64,000 bases of DNA from Gyrodactylus bullatarudis (Eukaryota; Platyhelminthes; Monogenea; Gyrodactylidea; Gyrodactylidae): assembly GCA_012064415.1 (NCBI GenBank), contig SSNU01000019.1:48309-112308 (forward strand), in the 5' to 3' direction. Of this stretch, positions 1 to 12,110 are shown piece by piece (position 1 is the first letter of the stretch; each line of letters starts with the position of its first letter). The translations under genes were made by a program, and so were the position numbers. A model generated the notes under the pieces. That model was not told the DNA's origin. It worked only from the letters and a program-made list of their open reading frames with translations, and searched no databases.

Positions 1-542
1 AATTTTTAAAAAGGAGTAGTCATGGTGGGAAAACTAATTAGAGAAATTTTATCTAATTCATATAAAAAAAATTATCTTGTCCTAGAATTATATTAAATAT
101 ATATAACACCAAGTATCTTCAAAAAAAAGTCTTGAATACAGACAAAGGAAATATCAATAAACTACTAGAAAATAAGACAGATTTTGCAAAATAAAAGTAT
201 CCCTGTTTCTAGAGTCTATAGACTGTAAAAATAGATTGATTTCGGCTAAAGTTAAGATCAGTCCTCCTCCCCTTTTATTACATTACTTATGCCAAGAAAT
301 AAGTACAACTTGTTAAATTCTCTTCAAGAATCCATGGTATTTCAGGAAACTATTTTCTATCTTCATGCTTAGCTCAAAATAATTAAAAACTCTTCTTTCT
401 GGAGAGTTTTCTTTATTTTTGGCTCTCTCGAGCTATTTTTCACCGACTGTTCTGGTACTTTTTTTTCGTGCTCTAGTTATATATCATTAAGAAAGTTCAG
501 AAAAATCTATCTCTAATAAGTATGAATGAGTAATGAACTCAC
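1..542. other. AT-rich non-coding stretch, probably intronic
   Basis: I see no convincing coding exon on either strand. If the exon at 543-989 is real, this is the start of its first intron (donor GT at 541-542 on the minus strand) and the rest of the gene lies outside the window. Confidence 0.4.
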
Positions 543-989
543 GATAGATTCAGTCTCGTTTAGTGTTGGCAAACTCATGGGCTGACTCAGGATAAAAGTC
601 TTTTTAACTTCATCTATAAAGCATATAACGTTGACTGTAATCGAAGCAAGTGTAATGAGACTCAGTAAAAGGTTTTTGCATCTTTTCCTTTTGACTCCAG
701 GTCTCTTTGAAGTTGAAGACTTGGACATTTTGACAGTGTCTCGATTTCTCGAGGAACAGAGCTTTGGGAAACATGAATAACTCTCGTTTTCTTCATCTGG
801 CTCATGGGCATCACGATTATCGTGAATTCTTCGCAAGAGCTTTTGGTTTTGTATGAGGGAATCAATCTCCTCCATTTGACTAGTCCGACTGTTTGATTTG
901 GAGATGATATGATTCTGGCCTTGATTATGCAGATATTGAAATTGAATTTCTGAATTTATACTCATATTACTCTCAGATCTTGTGATCAT
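543..989 (-). CDS. Hypothetical single-pass membrane protein, first coding exon (partial)
   Basis: An open frame of about 149 codons starts at an ATG at 989 and reaches a good splice donor (TC|GTGAGT) after codon 149. The frame continues 9 codons to a stop if unspliced. The N-terminal ~100 residues are hydrophilic and rich in Ser, Asn, Gln and Glu. A basic run (KRPGVKRKRCK) then precedes a hydrophobic segment of about 20 residues (NLLLSLITLASITVNVICFI). This would give a type II topology with the N-terminus in the cytosol. I do not recognise a family. The gene would run off the left edge. Coding status rests only on frame length, the plausible membrane segment and the donor, so it could be a chance ORF. 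Confidence 0.35.
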
Positions 990-1237
990 AACAATTGGAT
1001 GGGGCTGCGGAAATTTGCTCGCTCGGTCTAAGAGAGAAAAATTCCACGTTTCAGTATACAGTAAAATCCTTTTGATTTATCATACGACGGAGCTAAAAAT
1101 GCAACTAATCTGAATTTAACAATTTGTATTCCTCTATCAAAGCAGGCATTTAAATCTTTAGTTTTTGACAACTTTAGAAGGATTCTAACAAATTATCTAT
1201 AAAATTCTAGTGCTCTATTGTTTTTGGTATACATTAA
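990..1237. other. Non-coding
   Basis: No feature recognised. This would contain the promoter of the possible membrane-protein gene if that gene is real. Confidence 0.3.
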
Positions 1238-1565
1238 CCCTTAAAATCCCAGAGAATTTTTTTTCATAACTCGGATTCAATCCTTTGTCTATCCAATGGT
1301 ATGTTAATACGCTGATCACAAATCTATAGCTTTTTTAACGCAATTATTCTTCATTCAGAAGTTATCAATAAAAAAATTATCCATTTTTTGATCCAAAAAA
1401 TAGGCTAGAGTAGCTTTAGAAGATGGAGATCTACCTATGACCCTGGGAAGTAGGTTTACAACAAAAACTTTTTAAACAAAAATTAATTTTTTGAAAAAAA
1501 TCAACTCTCTTTGAATTAGTATAGCTGATATCACTGATAGAACTATCACTGTGGGACTTTAAGGG
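1238..1565. mobile_element. piggyBac-type MITE with TTAA target duplication
   Basis: TTAA at 1234-1237 is followed by CCCTTAAAATCCCAGAG. The right end, read on the other strand, is CCCTTAAAGTCCCACAG and abuts TTAA at 1566-1569. The ends therefore form an imperfect inverted repeat of about 17 bp starting with CCC inside a TTAA duplication, which is the signature of piggyBac-superfamily insertions. The 328-bp interior has no coding capacity, so this is a non-autonomous element. A piggyBac transposase remnant lies at 60,938-61,579 in this window, and a second TTAA MITE is at 51,408-51,595. Confidence 0.6.
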
Positions 1566-1569
1566 TTAA

Positions 1570-3696
1570 ACCTAATTTTGACTCAATAATAACTAAAGCT
1601 GCCGAAATCGGGGATAAATTTCAATTGAAAAGGGCATTTTTATTTTAACTTTGTGGCAAAAAAGGGCAAAATGAAACACGCTACTGCAACGTAGTTTCAG
1701 TTAAATAATATTCTTCTTGATAGTATGACTTGACATGATATGTGACCAACACATATATATATGAATGTAAGATTTGATTGAATGACTAATGAGATTGTTC
1801 TATGAATCAGACAGGGCTTACAGGTTTCACGAAGACGAAAATAGAATTTTAATATTGAATGGGTGGAGGGAGACTAACCTGATATTTTCTCTTGCTCTGC
1901 CTTTGTATAGCATACAGAAAGAAATTTCCTAATATTCCAATCCTCTTGTCGCTTATCATTTGATAACTGGACCTGGATATCCGTTGAGAGTTTTGTTGGT
2001 TTACTTTCAAACTAAAATTTCAATGCAAAAAGACTATATTAGTAAACAAAAATGGCTATCCATAAAAATACAGTACAGTGGTAAATAGTGAGGATCAACT
2101 CACTATTGTAGCGTGAAATAAAATCTGATTTTATGTTAAATCATCGCCATATCCAATTACAAAAATATGCAAAGAAATTTTTGGTTAAGTGGCTAGTAGA
2201 CGTAGTCAATATTGAGAAAGTCGATTTGAAGAATACGGGGGGATATACGAGAAAGAGAGTATGAAAAACATCCCAGTGACCAATCAGAGTGATGTATTTT
2301 GGCAAATAGAAACTATACAAGTACTACAGTATGCAGTATTCATACTTGTATTGCTTATATGTATGTGTAGATATTCTTGTTATTTTGAAACACTGTTGAT
2401 GAGAATAAAATTCATTAAATATTTAAATTGTTTTCTCAGAGTAATTGGAATGTTGTACAATACTTTTTTGTAGAATTTTCGGTTTCCAATCCAATGATGA
2501 GGACCATTAATTTCACATGATTTTCAGGAAATTTACAGGTATTTTAAAATCAATGCGATATGTTCAGTGAATACCTTTAATAACTTTTTTCTTTGGATCA
2601 AATATCGTTTTTCGTGGTGTCATTTTATTGAATAGATTAATTTTTGATAATATTTGTTTCCATTAAAACATCATTTCGGATGAAAAGTAAAAGGAAGAAG
2701 TTAAATTTCTTGAAAATCAGTCGTTCAAACCAATCAAGTACAGGATTCACTACTATTCTCAAGTCCATAGTATTGTTTATTCTCTTAAAAAATGAAATAT
2801 GTAATTGATATTACCAAAAATGATTGGAATTTATTCACTTACTAGATAGGTACTATTTTGAAATTTACAAATTATATCTAAAATATTTGCCTTTCTGTTT
2901 AAAATGTCTTAGTCTAAGTTATTAAAAACCATTTTTTCAAAAAACTAGCGAGAAATGGAGAAAAAAATTCACACTGTGAATTTCATAGTTTGGAAAATCA
3001 GTAAGTGTTGGTAATTCACTGATTACTAATCAGTGTGACTTTAGTGAATCTAGCCAATAAGCCCTCATTAGCCAAACTCACTGAGAAAGTCAGAGCTTGG
3101 AGGAAGTATATGTCTGAGGGATTGATTTTTGAAGAATTTTATCGGATTATTTCGATGAATTCAAAGCTAAAATTCACTGTGCTCGTAGAACCTGTAGGAG
3201 AAAACTGAAAAATTCAAATTTCTGACGTTGATAGAGTAAGGGGCGATTTCAAATTTATAATTAGTGTAATACTGAGAGTGTTGAGCAAAATAGTGATTAT
3301 AAAGTTGGAAATATTCATGGTACCCTAAACAAATTCGTAGAAATTATAATCAATTAGATGTGGTTTCTGAAAAATTTACGACATCTCGAGTGTCAAAGAA
3401 TATAATTTTTCATTGAGAGAGATTGATGCCAAATTTTCCCTAGGCAGTGGACAAGGAATATTCACTGTTTCCAATGAAGAATTCATTGTAAGGATTTAGA
3501 AGACAAGTGAATATTTAGTGATAAAGCTTATATTTCACCGGATCTCATCAGACTCTTACACCGGCTAGATATAAATACAATTTTAAAACAGATAAAATGT
3601 TTAATAAAATCCTCTGATTGGTTCAATCGGATTTGAGCACAATAGAGCACAAGAGGAAGGAGGGATTTCAATTCAATTGGTTGTTTGTCTCCAGGA
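1570..3696. other. Gene-free AT-rich stretch
   Basis: Only short, low-complexity open frames are present (for example 2261-2473), with no family resemblance. Nothing else is supported. Confidence 0.4.
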
Positions 3697-4593
3697 TCAT
3701 TGTTTCCTCCTAACGTATCTATCCATCGTTGGTTGCCCACTTAGACTTTTACGTTTTCTGCCCTTCTTAGTGATTGCAGGTGCAGGTTTCTTACCATTTC
3801 TATTTCCGCTAATTACAGGTTGAGAGATGATTAGATTATCAACTTTCGTTGACTTTTCTGAGTTTTCACTTTTTCTCTCATTTGTACTTGTTACTAGGGA
3901 AGAGGACTGTAGATTATTGCATTGAGACGTAGATTCAACTACTTGCTCATTTTGTTCACTAATTGGATTGACCACATTATTCTCTGCAATTTGGGTTGAG
4001 CTAGCAACAGGACTCTCTGCTAATAACTTTGCAACCTTTGATAACTTTTTCTTGTTCGTAAACCGCTTCTTACCTGTGAAACCCAATTGTGTAGCTAATT
4101 CTTTTTGCTTGCACAAATCAGGCTTAAGTACCTTGATATAATGGGTTTCGGCCTTTCCCAGGACTTGTTCTCTCACAATACGACATTCACTTGGATTGGC
4201 TTGGAACAAGATGCTGAAATTGCTCACATCAGCAGTGTGATTTGATGCCATCAGATGTTCTTGTACCGCCGACCCAATGTTTCCCGTTCTCAGATGCTCC
4301 TTTATTCGCGCCTTCACAGGTCTCACTGTTTGGCCGACGTAGGCAGATCCACATTTACATTTGAACAAATAAATTACTCCCTTCTTTTCCAACCAGGGTA
4401 CTGGATCTTTGTTAAGGTCGGGAATTAACTTAGTTGTTTTTGGTAAAATACTGAGTTTGTGGCCAGGGAACGTCTTTTTTGTAATCTCGAACAGCTTGTT
4501 ATTCAAGATTTGATGTGCTGCATCTCCTTTGAAAGGCAACTTCAAATAAATTGGAGTCAATTCATCAACTTCTTTTTCAGCTTTCAGGAATAT
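3697..4593 (-). mobile_element. Penelope-like retroelement fragment: C-terminal GIY-YIG endonuclease
   Basis: A 298-codon open frame reads on the minus strand and opens just after an in-frame TGA at 4594-4596. It begins with YLKLPFKGD and a KTTKLIPDLNKD stretch, resembling the end of a Penelope reverse transcriptase. The GIY-YIG nuclease signature follows: VIYLFKC.CGSAYVGQT, then R.KEHL and a HL.SNH zinc-type motif about 40 residues further on. After residue ~170 the chain becomes Ser/Asn/Lys-rich and ends with a basic tail (GRKRKS). The reverse transcriptase domain that should precede it is missing or disrupted, so this is a 5'-truncated copy. No flanking pseudo-LTRs were identified. A free-standing GIY-YIG gene is less likely given the Penelope-like lead-in. 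Confidence 0.7.
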
Positions 4594-4879
4594 TCAAATT
4601 TATTCATTTTATGTAAAAAAATGTATTAGAAATGGTAAAACACTGACATGTAAATGAAGAAAGGTTCTTTTTAAAAGAATCAACTTTCATATAACTCCAG
4701 ATGCTATCATTCTCTTCCTTTTAGTTATAAATATGTTATTCAATGAGCAATGTTCATGTTATAATTTTTAATCAATAAGTTGAGCTGTTGAATTCACTGA
4801 CCTTTTCAGGGTGTTTGAGTGATGAAGGCTTATTCGCTAGATTCATTAAAAAGACTCACGGTAGCTTATATATATCTTT

Positions 4880-4972
4880 AAAGTGGGCCTCATGACTACA
4901 AAAAATCCTGATCAACTTCAAATTTTCGATGAAAAAATTGAGAACTTTGTAAAAATCATAAACCTACGAAAC
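4880..4972. repeat. Dispersed repeat, copy 1 (partner at 42,600)
   Basis: The blocks AGTGGGCCTCATGA, GATGAAAAA-TTGAGA and GTAAAAATCATAAA occur here in the same order and spacing as at 42,600-42,673, on the same strand. This indicates two diverged copies of an unidentified repeat. Confidence 0.5.
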
Positions 4973-5090
4973 GAGCAGAAAGAAAAATACATAAAGAAGA
5001 GGCCTGCTCGATTCTAAATTTCATTCTAAACCAGCGAATGAGAAGATTCTAATCAATCTAGTGTAAGTATACGATGATAACTTATCACTA

Positions 5091-5886
5091 GGGCCTCAAA
5101 AAAGTACTATTAGGTCTATTTTTACTCTAGACAAAGGAATGGATGAGTCTGGAGAAAAAATCTGCCCATTCTATCTCAGTTTAAAGATAGCTGGTACTAT
5201 TTCTGCACTATAGATTGTTGTCCCGGTACTTTTTTTTACTATTTTTCTGAATTAAGTCTCAGAGTAGAGTATTCTTCAACTAGTAAACGACCTATCAACA
5301 TTTTTGATGAATGGGTAACTAGATTCCTGAGCTAGCAGTATTTCATCGTGTAAGCTGATAGCACATCAAAAATTATTCTATAGAATTTAAAATTTGAACT
5401 AAAAGGATTAATTTTTGTAAAATATGCCCTATAACAGTTAAATGGTGAAAATTATTTGATTCTAAATTTTGCAAGAATTTACTGTGAAGTACAGTCGTGG
5501 ACAGAACTGGTGGAGTGAGCCAATCCGACGAAAATAAAGCGAAAGGTGTATTATAGATAAAAAAATCTATTGGTGGAATTATTTTGTTCGAAAATTAATG
5601 TTTAGGGCCGCAAAATTTTTATGGGTCAAAATTGATGACTTTAGAGGTTAATACTGACTTTATTACTTGCTCCAGAGAGAAGAAAAAATGTTCATTGGAG
5701 CCTATAAAATGCGCTCTTTCTTTTTTTTTACTCAGAATCTCTTTTTTTTTTTCTTCGAATAGAGATTTTTTTTTTGAGGATTAACTCTATATTAGATCTC
5801 TAGGACTTTTACTGTACTATTTTCTTCTTATTTTTCAGTTTATGAGATACTAATTTTTATTTTATTCGGTACTATTTTCGAGGCCC
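5091..5886. mobile_element. Non-autonomous TIR element, TA target site (copy 1)
   Basis: The termini are GGGCCTC at 5091 and its complement GAGGCCC ending at 5886, directly flanked by TA on both sides (5089-5090 and 5887-5888). The subterminal parts contain repeated AGTACT/GTACTATTTT blocks. The element is 796 bp with no credible coding frame. A shorter, inverted, diverged copy sits at 59,827-60,382: both ends align with this one over roughly 50-80 bp. TA duplication suggests mobilisation by a Tc1/mariner-type transposase, although the terminal sequence alone does not prove the superfamily. Confidence 0.6.
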
Positions 5887-5888
5887 TA

Positions 5889-7052
5889 GTTATCATTTAT
5901 AACCAATGATCAAAAATCAGTTTGAGACTTCTCATTCATATAGAGATAAAACTTGCTCAAAATTGTTTGGGTAATTTTTCGAAAGTTAAATTTCAAAGTA
6001 GGAAAAATAAATTTACTAATTTCACATATTTCTTATCGAATTTTGATTTAAATTTCCCATGGAAAATACTTCAATATATTCAATGTCCGAGAAATGGGAA
6101 AAATGGATCTTCTCAATAATTTAGTTCTTCTCTTAGATTCTTCGATCTCATTCACCACTAATTGCAATCATATGAATACCAGACTGGATTTCATTGCATG
6201 AACATATCTCATCTCCCTTGCATCTGGAGATCAAATATAAAAATTTTCAAGAGTGCTTGAGATATATTTTCTTGCTAATGCCATTCTGAACTGTAAATGA
6301 ATTTTTCAATCAAATTTTTGCAGATACTAAAATGAGCTGACAACTCTTTTACATCAAAAGTAGCAAGATCTATTTTTTTCTACTGCTTAAAGGGAGGATA
6401 GTATGGACGACCTTTTAATTATGATCTTAAATTTTTGATTTACTACATTCATTCAGTTTTACTTTATACTGAAAAGAATCATACAAATGTTTTTATGATG
6501 CATTCATTTCAGAAGAAAATCATGTTTTTATCTAAAATCAAAAAAAACTCCATGTAGACTCTCCATTGTGGAGGGGGATAAGATGATTTGGAAAAATTAA
6601 ACATTTAGTGTTTATTTTAATCTATTAAAATCAGACATAGCCATGGTAACCAGGAGGATAGTAAATTCTAATGTTGCTTTCAAAAGTATCGATCGTAGAG
6701 ATTGAGGAGAAATAAACGACAACTCCAGCAACGATATTAGTCTAAACAACATTTAAATATTGATTTTTACAACAAAAATAAAAACAGTATAATTATAAAA
6801 TATTTACTATAAATCTATTACTACTTTTAAGTAGATACACTTACGGAAATTCCATTTGTTGGCTCTGAAATTATTTCATGAAGGACATGTTATTTAATTT
6901 GCTCTGTAAACAAACAATAGTAGAGAGAGACGAAAATATTTTTTCTGTTTTATGCATTTAATAGATTATTCATGGTTCATAAGTGCAGTATTCAGAAACT
7001 AAATTGAAAATCCTACTATTCGAAATTCAACCGGATTTATTCAGAATATGTA
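5889..7052. other. Gene-free AT-rich stretch
   Basis: No coding exon or structured repeat was recognised. The 65-codon frame at 5922-6119 has low complexity and no family resemblance. Confidence 0.4.
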
Positions 7053-7207
7053 TGTTGCAATCATTTTGTGGAACTCGATAGGTATGTATAATCTTCGCCG
7101 ATTATGTATAATAATCAAGCCTCTGATCATTATATATAATTCTTATCTTGAATGAAGAAAAACTCTGACGATTATATAAAACTCTCGTCTGATAAAATAG
7201 GAGGGGT
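7053..7207 (+). repeat. Left terminal inverted repeat of the Ginger-like element
   Basis: 155 bp, matched in inverse orientation by 8531-8685. Inner ends are GGAGGGGT here and ACCCCTCC on the right. Confidence 0.85.
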
Positions 7208-8351
7208 TTTATTTCTCTCTGCGATCATTGTATGAAAAATCTTCCAAAGCAAAATAAAGGTTTGGTTGTCAAACCTATTTTATCAAAAAATTTCAATTCC
7301 CGAGCTCAGATGGATCTGATTGATTACCAATCATCGCCGGACAACGAATTCAAGTTTATATTAGTGGTTCAAGATCACTTTACAAAATTTGTTAACTTGC
7401 GCCCTTTGAAATCAAAAACAGCAGCGGAAGTGAAATCTAAACTAGTGGAAATATTTTCTACATTTGGACCTCCTAAAATACTCCAATCAGACAATGGCAG
7501 AGAATTCAATAATGCCCTCATAGATTCTCTCACCAATGAATTTCCGGGATTAACTATTGTACATGGTCGTCCCAGACACAGTCAATCACAAGGTTCAGTA
7601 GAACGTGCTAACAGAGACATTGAGGATATTCTCAAGAGTTGGCTTCATGAAAATAAAACTTCTTGCTGGGCAAAGGGCGTGCTCAAAGTTCAGATGATCA
7701 AAAATAATAGATATCATCGAACAATAAAATCAACTCCTTATAAAGTATTGTTTGGAGTAGATTTTATCAACGAAAAAGATGAGTTCTCTGAGGATCATTA
7801 TGTCAGTTTTGAAGACAACATGGAAATGCTCGAAGGTAATTTAATTCTTATGTAAATATTTTTTAGAATCTCAAGAATTGAATGGAACCCAAAACGATCT
7901 AAGAGAGAGAGCAAGAGAAAATCAAATTGTATGCGCAACAAAAATGTTAAAGAACAACAAATTGATTCGCGCTGAAGTTGGAGAAAATGTTCTTGTACCA
8001 ATACCTGAAATCGATAGATCACGAATTGATGACAGAAACTTGCTTGGTGTCGTAACCGAAATTAAGGAAATCGGCTACTCAGTAGCTTGTGAAAACGGTA
8101 ATCTTCAAGGTGTATTGGGCTTCGGACAAGTCAAACCAATAAAGGAAAAAATCTTAAATATCAAAGATAAGCCTAATGAAGTATTGAGTGTACGAACAGC
8201 AAGCTCGAAACAATCTCGTTCAGGTGGGCAAGGTTTTTTTAAGTGCAACTGTACCTCAGGTTGTAATACAAGGATGTACAAGTGTCGAAAAAACCATGTT
8301 ACATGCAACTCCAAGTGCCATTCATCCTTAAGCTGCGAAAATAAATGCTGA
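7208..8351 (+). pseudogene. Ginger/KRBA2-like integrase (transposase), N-terminally truncated
   Basis: Frame is open from 7208. Immediately before the first ATG (7232) it reads CDHC, the second half of an HHCC (H2C2) integrase zinc finger whose histidine half is missing. The DDE core follows: an aspartate in QMDLID (~residue 28 from the ATG), the second in QSDNGREF and the glutamate in GSVERANRD. A putative 31-nt intron at 7836-7866 (GTAATT...TTTTTTAG) joins this to the second part in frame, giving 370 codons from 7208. Without splicing it would be a stop. The C-terminus holds a cysteine-rich module (KCNCTSGCNTRMYKC...CNSKCHSS) typical of KRBA2-like transposases. Loss of the N-terminal part makes autonomy unlikely. 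Confidence 0.7.
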
Positions 8352-8530
8352 AATTTAAGAAAATTTACACTTAATAAATTTTTAATTATTTTTATATTTT
8401 ATTTTCTTTATTTGATAATATCAGTCTCACGAAGAAGGAAAGGAACATGGCCTTGGCAACTTAGTATACAATAGTTCTTCATACCATTATTAGGTACACC
8501 ATGTTCTTTATGGTTGGCATGTATGTTACT

Positions 8531-8685
8531 ACCCCTCCTATTTTATCAGACGAGAGTTTTATATAATCGTCAGAGTTTTTCTTCATTCAAGATAAGAATT
8601 ATATATAATGATCAGAGGCTTGATTATTATACATAATCGGCGAAGATTATTTATACCTATCGAGTTCTACAAAATGATTGCAACA
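8531..8685 (-). repeat. Right terminal inverted repeat of the Ginger-like element
   Basis: Inverse match to 7053-7207, ending GATTGCAACA at 8685. Confidence 0.85.
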
Positions 8686-8736
8686 TATAAAACCCTAGAA
8701 TGGAACTTATATTTTTTTTTCCGAACAACTCACGTG

Positions 8737-9150
8737 AGGACTTACTTTTCTGATAAATTTCAGTACTTAGATTAGTACTTTGCATAATTTTAAACGATGA
8801 AAGTCGTTCTCCATTATATCATTACTCATTTTTCCCATAATATCCCACGGATATGATAAAACAACGAAATTCACCATGAAGGGCTTCTTGATGATAAGTT
8901 TACTATTTTTGAAGATAAAAATTAATAAACTCAATAAATGGCCAAGATAAACTGGATTTTAGTGATTGCGTAGGAAAAATTCATTGAAAATTGAGTGACG
9001 ATTTGAAAAATTCTGGATTTTTAAAACCGAATGACATAATGGAGAATCATTTTCGATACATGCTTCAATACAAAATAATAATGCTTAGAATTGATAGTTT
9101 TATCAGAAAAGTAGGTCCTAATATGAGGTTAAAAATTTCACCCTAGCCTA
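8737..9150 (+). repeat. Dispersed repeat with imperfect inverted ends, copy 1
   Basis: AGGACTTACTTTTCTGATAAA at 8737 is repeated in inverse orientation ending at 9119, and CGTTCTCCATTATATCATT also recurs inverted nearby. The right half (about 8907-9150) aligns on the same strand with 26,625-26,880, through shared blocks such as TTTTTGAAGATAAA, AAATGGCCAAGATA and AATATGAGGTTAAAAATTTCACCC. No coding capacity. Probably a MITE-like family. Confidence 0.5.
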
Positions 9151-12110
9151 GTACACTCGATTTGTATTAAGACTCCCATTAGCAAGAATGAATTTCTCAT
9201 TCGAGGGTTAATATTAATTTAAAAGTTTATAGCGTGTCCAACGATTCAAAATTTATCATTTCTTGTGGTAAAAAAATTCAATTAAAATTGGTGGCGCAAA
9301 ATTATATCATGCAACTTTCATGTCCAAAAGATACATATGTGTCCTAATCTAGATGTATTCCCACAAAGTTTTACTTATTTTGAAATAGATATTCAAGCCT
9401 AAATAAATATCTCAAGAGTACATGATAATTTGATATTATTAAATTGTTTTCAATAAATTTTTGTAAAGTCTTTGATTCATTCTTATAAATTTGGCGGTTT
9501 ATTAGTTTCTTTGGACTGGATTGGCGAATGAGTTTGTATATATTCTGCTCGAATAGTTGATAGAAGATGCTGGGAATACGGTTGTTTTTTTCACAATGAT
9601 TCTGTATGTGCTTTAATTTATTTTACTATTTACAGTTACAATTGTTGTCATTGGTGACAATGGTAGAAATAAAAATAAGTTTTATTATCCAGACAAAGGG
9701 AGAAATTGTTTCCCTCTCAGCTCTCTAATCTTTCCACTTCATTCTGTGTGTTTCCTTCTGTTTTCTTATTAATACTAAGAAAAATAGGAGAATTTCTTTT
9801 TCATTTTTTTTCAGAAAACACTAATCAATAGACTTACAGTTGAAATTAGTGAGTATGAATATGAGCAGAGAGGACAGAGAAGAAAGAATTGTAGATGGAT
9901 ATCTATTCCTCTCTTTACAGGATAAAATTCCATTTATTACTAAGTGTTAAGACTAGATCAGGATCTTGATAAATTAACAGAGAACTATATGTGTAGTATG
10001 TAGTTCCTTAACACCCTATAACATGAAGATAGAAGGAGAGCTTTTTTGGTAGATTTCAGGGCAATATTTCTTTGGTTCTGACTGTACTAATAATACTCTG
10101 ATGAAAAAAAAATCGATTCGATTCCATAACTTGGAGATGAAGAATTTGTTCTCCTTATCTTATCTGGTTATAGATTTCATTATTTTCGATTTTCTTTCAC
10201 CCAATTTAATCCGAATTGATATCCGATTGATTTTCATTGAACAATATGTCCATATGAAAGCTAACTTTATGGAGATTGTCTTCTCACACCTAAATGTTAG
10301 AGATTGGACAACCAAGTGCCAACTCCAGAATAGCAGTGGTTACAAACGTCTATCAAAACGTTGATGACGTGGGTTCAAATAATAGCCATGGTGTACTGAC
10401 GCGTCTACATCTGTTACCGGGATTTGAATGGAAAGATCTAGAGAAATGAGTGATTCCAAATCTTCCCAAGCATTCCGTAATGACTCCAAGCAGAAAAATT
10501 GTATTAATTATTGGTCAGAATATGAAAAATTTTAACTCGGTTCAATCATCTCTGGACCCTTAATGAATAGAATTCATTGGATACCTTTGATCATTGTAGC
10601 GATATGTACATAATATGAAAATATCTAATTGAATTAGATCTCCAAAGGCTAGATCATTAATGCGATGTGTGAAACTGGCTGAAAAAAATAAAATATTCTC
10701 TACTTCATAGAATTTTCATTACAAAATTTAATCCAAGCATTGTTCCTTGTTTTTTGGTCCTTCTGTTGGAATGATGGATGAGTTACTTAATGTGCAGTAG
10801 GCATAGATTTTTCAATTCTAATATGTTCAATTGAAAGTGTGGTTTGAGTTTTTGGTTTAAATTGTATTAATTATTCTCTCCAAAATAAATTGATTAAAGA
10901 GGTAGTGATAGTATCCATTTTTAATACGAAATTATTGTAACCAATACATAAATATCGCTTTGGACCATGTGTTTTCGACAGGCTAGAAATCGATAATTGG
11001 CAAAATCCATCTCTAATGTGCAGTTGAATTTCTCGATTATCCCTTGCATGTAAAATCATGTTTGATTAAATTTTACAAACGCGGCCTTAAACTGGATTTT
11101 TCATTATATTTTGCATATAAGTATCAAGTGAAAATATTATTGTACCAAAGGTTTTATTCATGGAAATTTCCTCAAATAGAATACATAAGCTGCAAATTTT
11201 ACAACTATTTTTGTGTCTTTTCTATCAATTGATTTTGGAAATTAATTAAAACAACGTTTGACTGTATTATAACCATTCAGTTTGTTACCAATAAAAGAAC
11301 ATTCGCTAACTCGATGACCATATGAGATATAACTTCAAGCTAAGAAAAACATTGTTTGTTAATTTCATCTAGAAGCTAATTCAGGGATTCAAAGTTTGCA
11401 AGGGTTAAAGAGTCAAACCGATTTTCGTATCGTGAATATCTTTGCCTAGCACATCTTGAGTTTGATCAAAAACCTCAGATGTTAAAACTCTTCTTAATTA
11501 ACTGATTAACTCTAAATTAATTGATTGATATTTTTAAAGTCGATAGCTAGCTGAAACAACCAGAGTACAAGATCTGCGTTAAAATTTCAAATTCATGAAT
11601 AAGACAGCTGTCATGAAAATGGTCTCAAATTTACATAGCTAAAAACAAATAAATGTGCAACCAATTTAAATCAGATAAGAAAAAAATGTTTACTCCAAAG
11701 TATTGAAAACTGTCAACATTTTTTCTGCTACATCTGATTATCAATTTGTTTGCTTGAAAATTGAACAGAAACCATTTTTTTGTAGAGGGGAATTACTTTT
11801 CGTTTATTCACATTATCTGAAAAATTTGAAAATTATTTGCATAAAAACTGAATTATGGTTTTTATAATTAAATTTTCTTGATCCGATGAAGAAAAGTGAA
11901 TAAATAAATGGACGAGAAGAGGCTTGTAACCTGAAATCTCTTCTAAAAGTATTCAATAATTCAAAAATTGTAATCTAATTTTTTTTTCCGTATCCCCCTA
12001 TTTCGATTCCACCAATATTACCATCGTTAGTAACATTTGTACCTATTTCTAGAGCCTCATTAATTATTCTTTTCTCAAAATGATTTATAATCTTAAATAT
12101 AATTAGAGAA
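9151..12110. other. Gene-free AT-rich stretch
   Basis: I found no supported exon. The frames at 10101-10364, 10871-11059 and 11044-11232 are AT-driven and show no domain or splice support. Confidence 0.4.

Larger units (their letters stand above)
7053..8685 (+). mobile_element. Ginger/KRBA2-like DNA transposon with 155-bp terminal inverted repeats
   Basis: The left TIR (7053-7207) and right TIR (8531-8685) are near-perfect inverted copies, both beginning TGTTGCAATCATTTTGT; I see only a few mismatches. Between them lies one integrase-type gene. TGT...ACA termini plus a retroviral-style DDE integrase with a C-terminal Cys-rich domain fit the Ginger/KRBA2-like group of cut-and-paste elements. 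A clear target-site duplication is not visible: the flanks are TGTA on the left and TATA on the right. The left TIR runs straight into the middle of the zinc-binding domain, so the 5' coding part appears to have been deleted. Confidence 0.75.

Noticed and set aside
10101..10364. 87-codon open frame
   Set aside because: Composition-driven Ile/Leu/Phe-rich frame in AT-rich DNA, without splice sites, domain or neighbour support.
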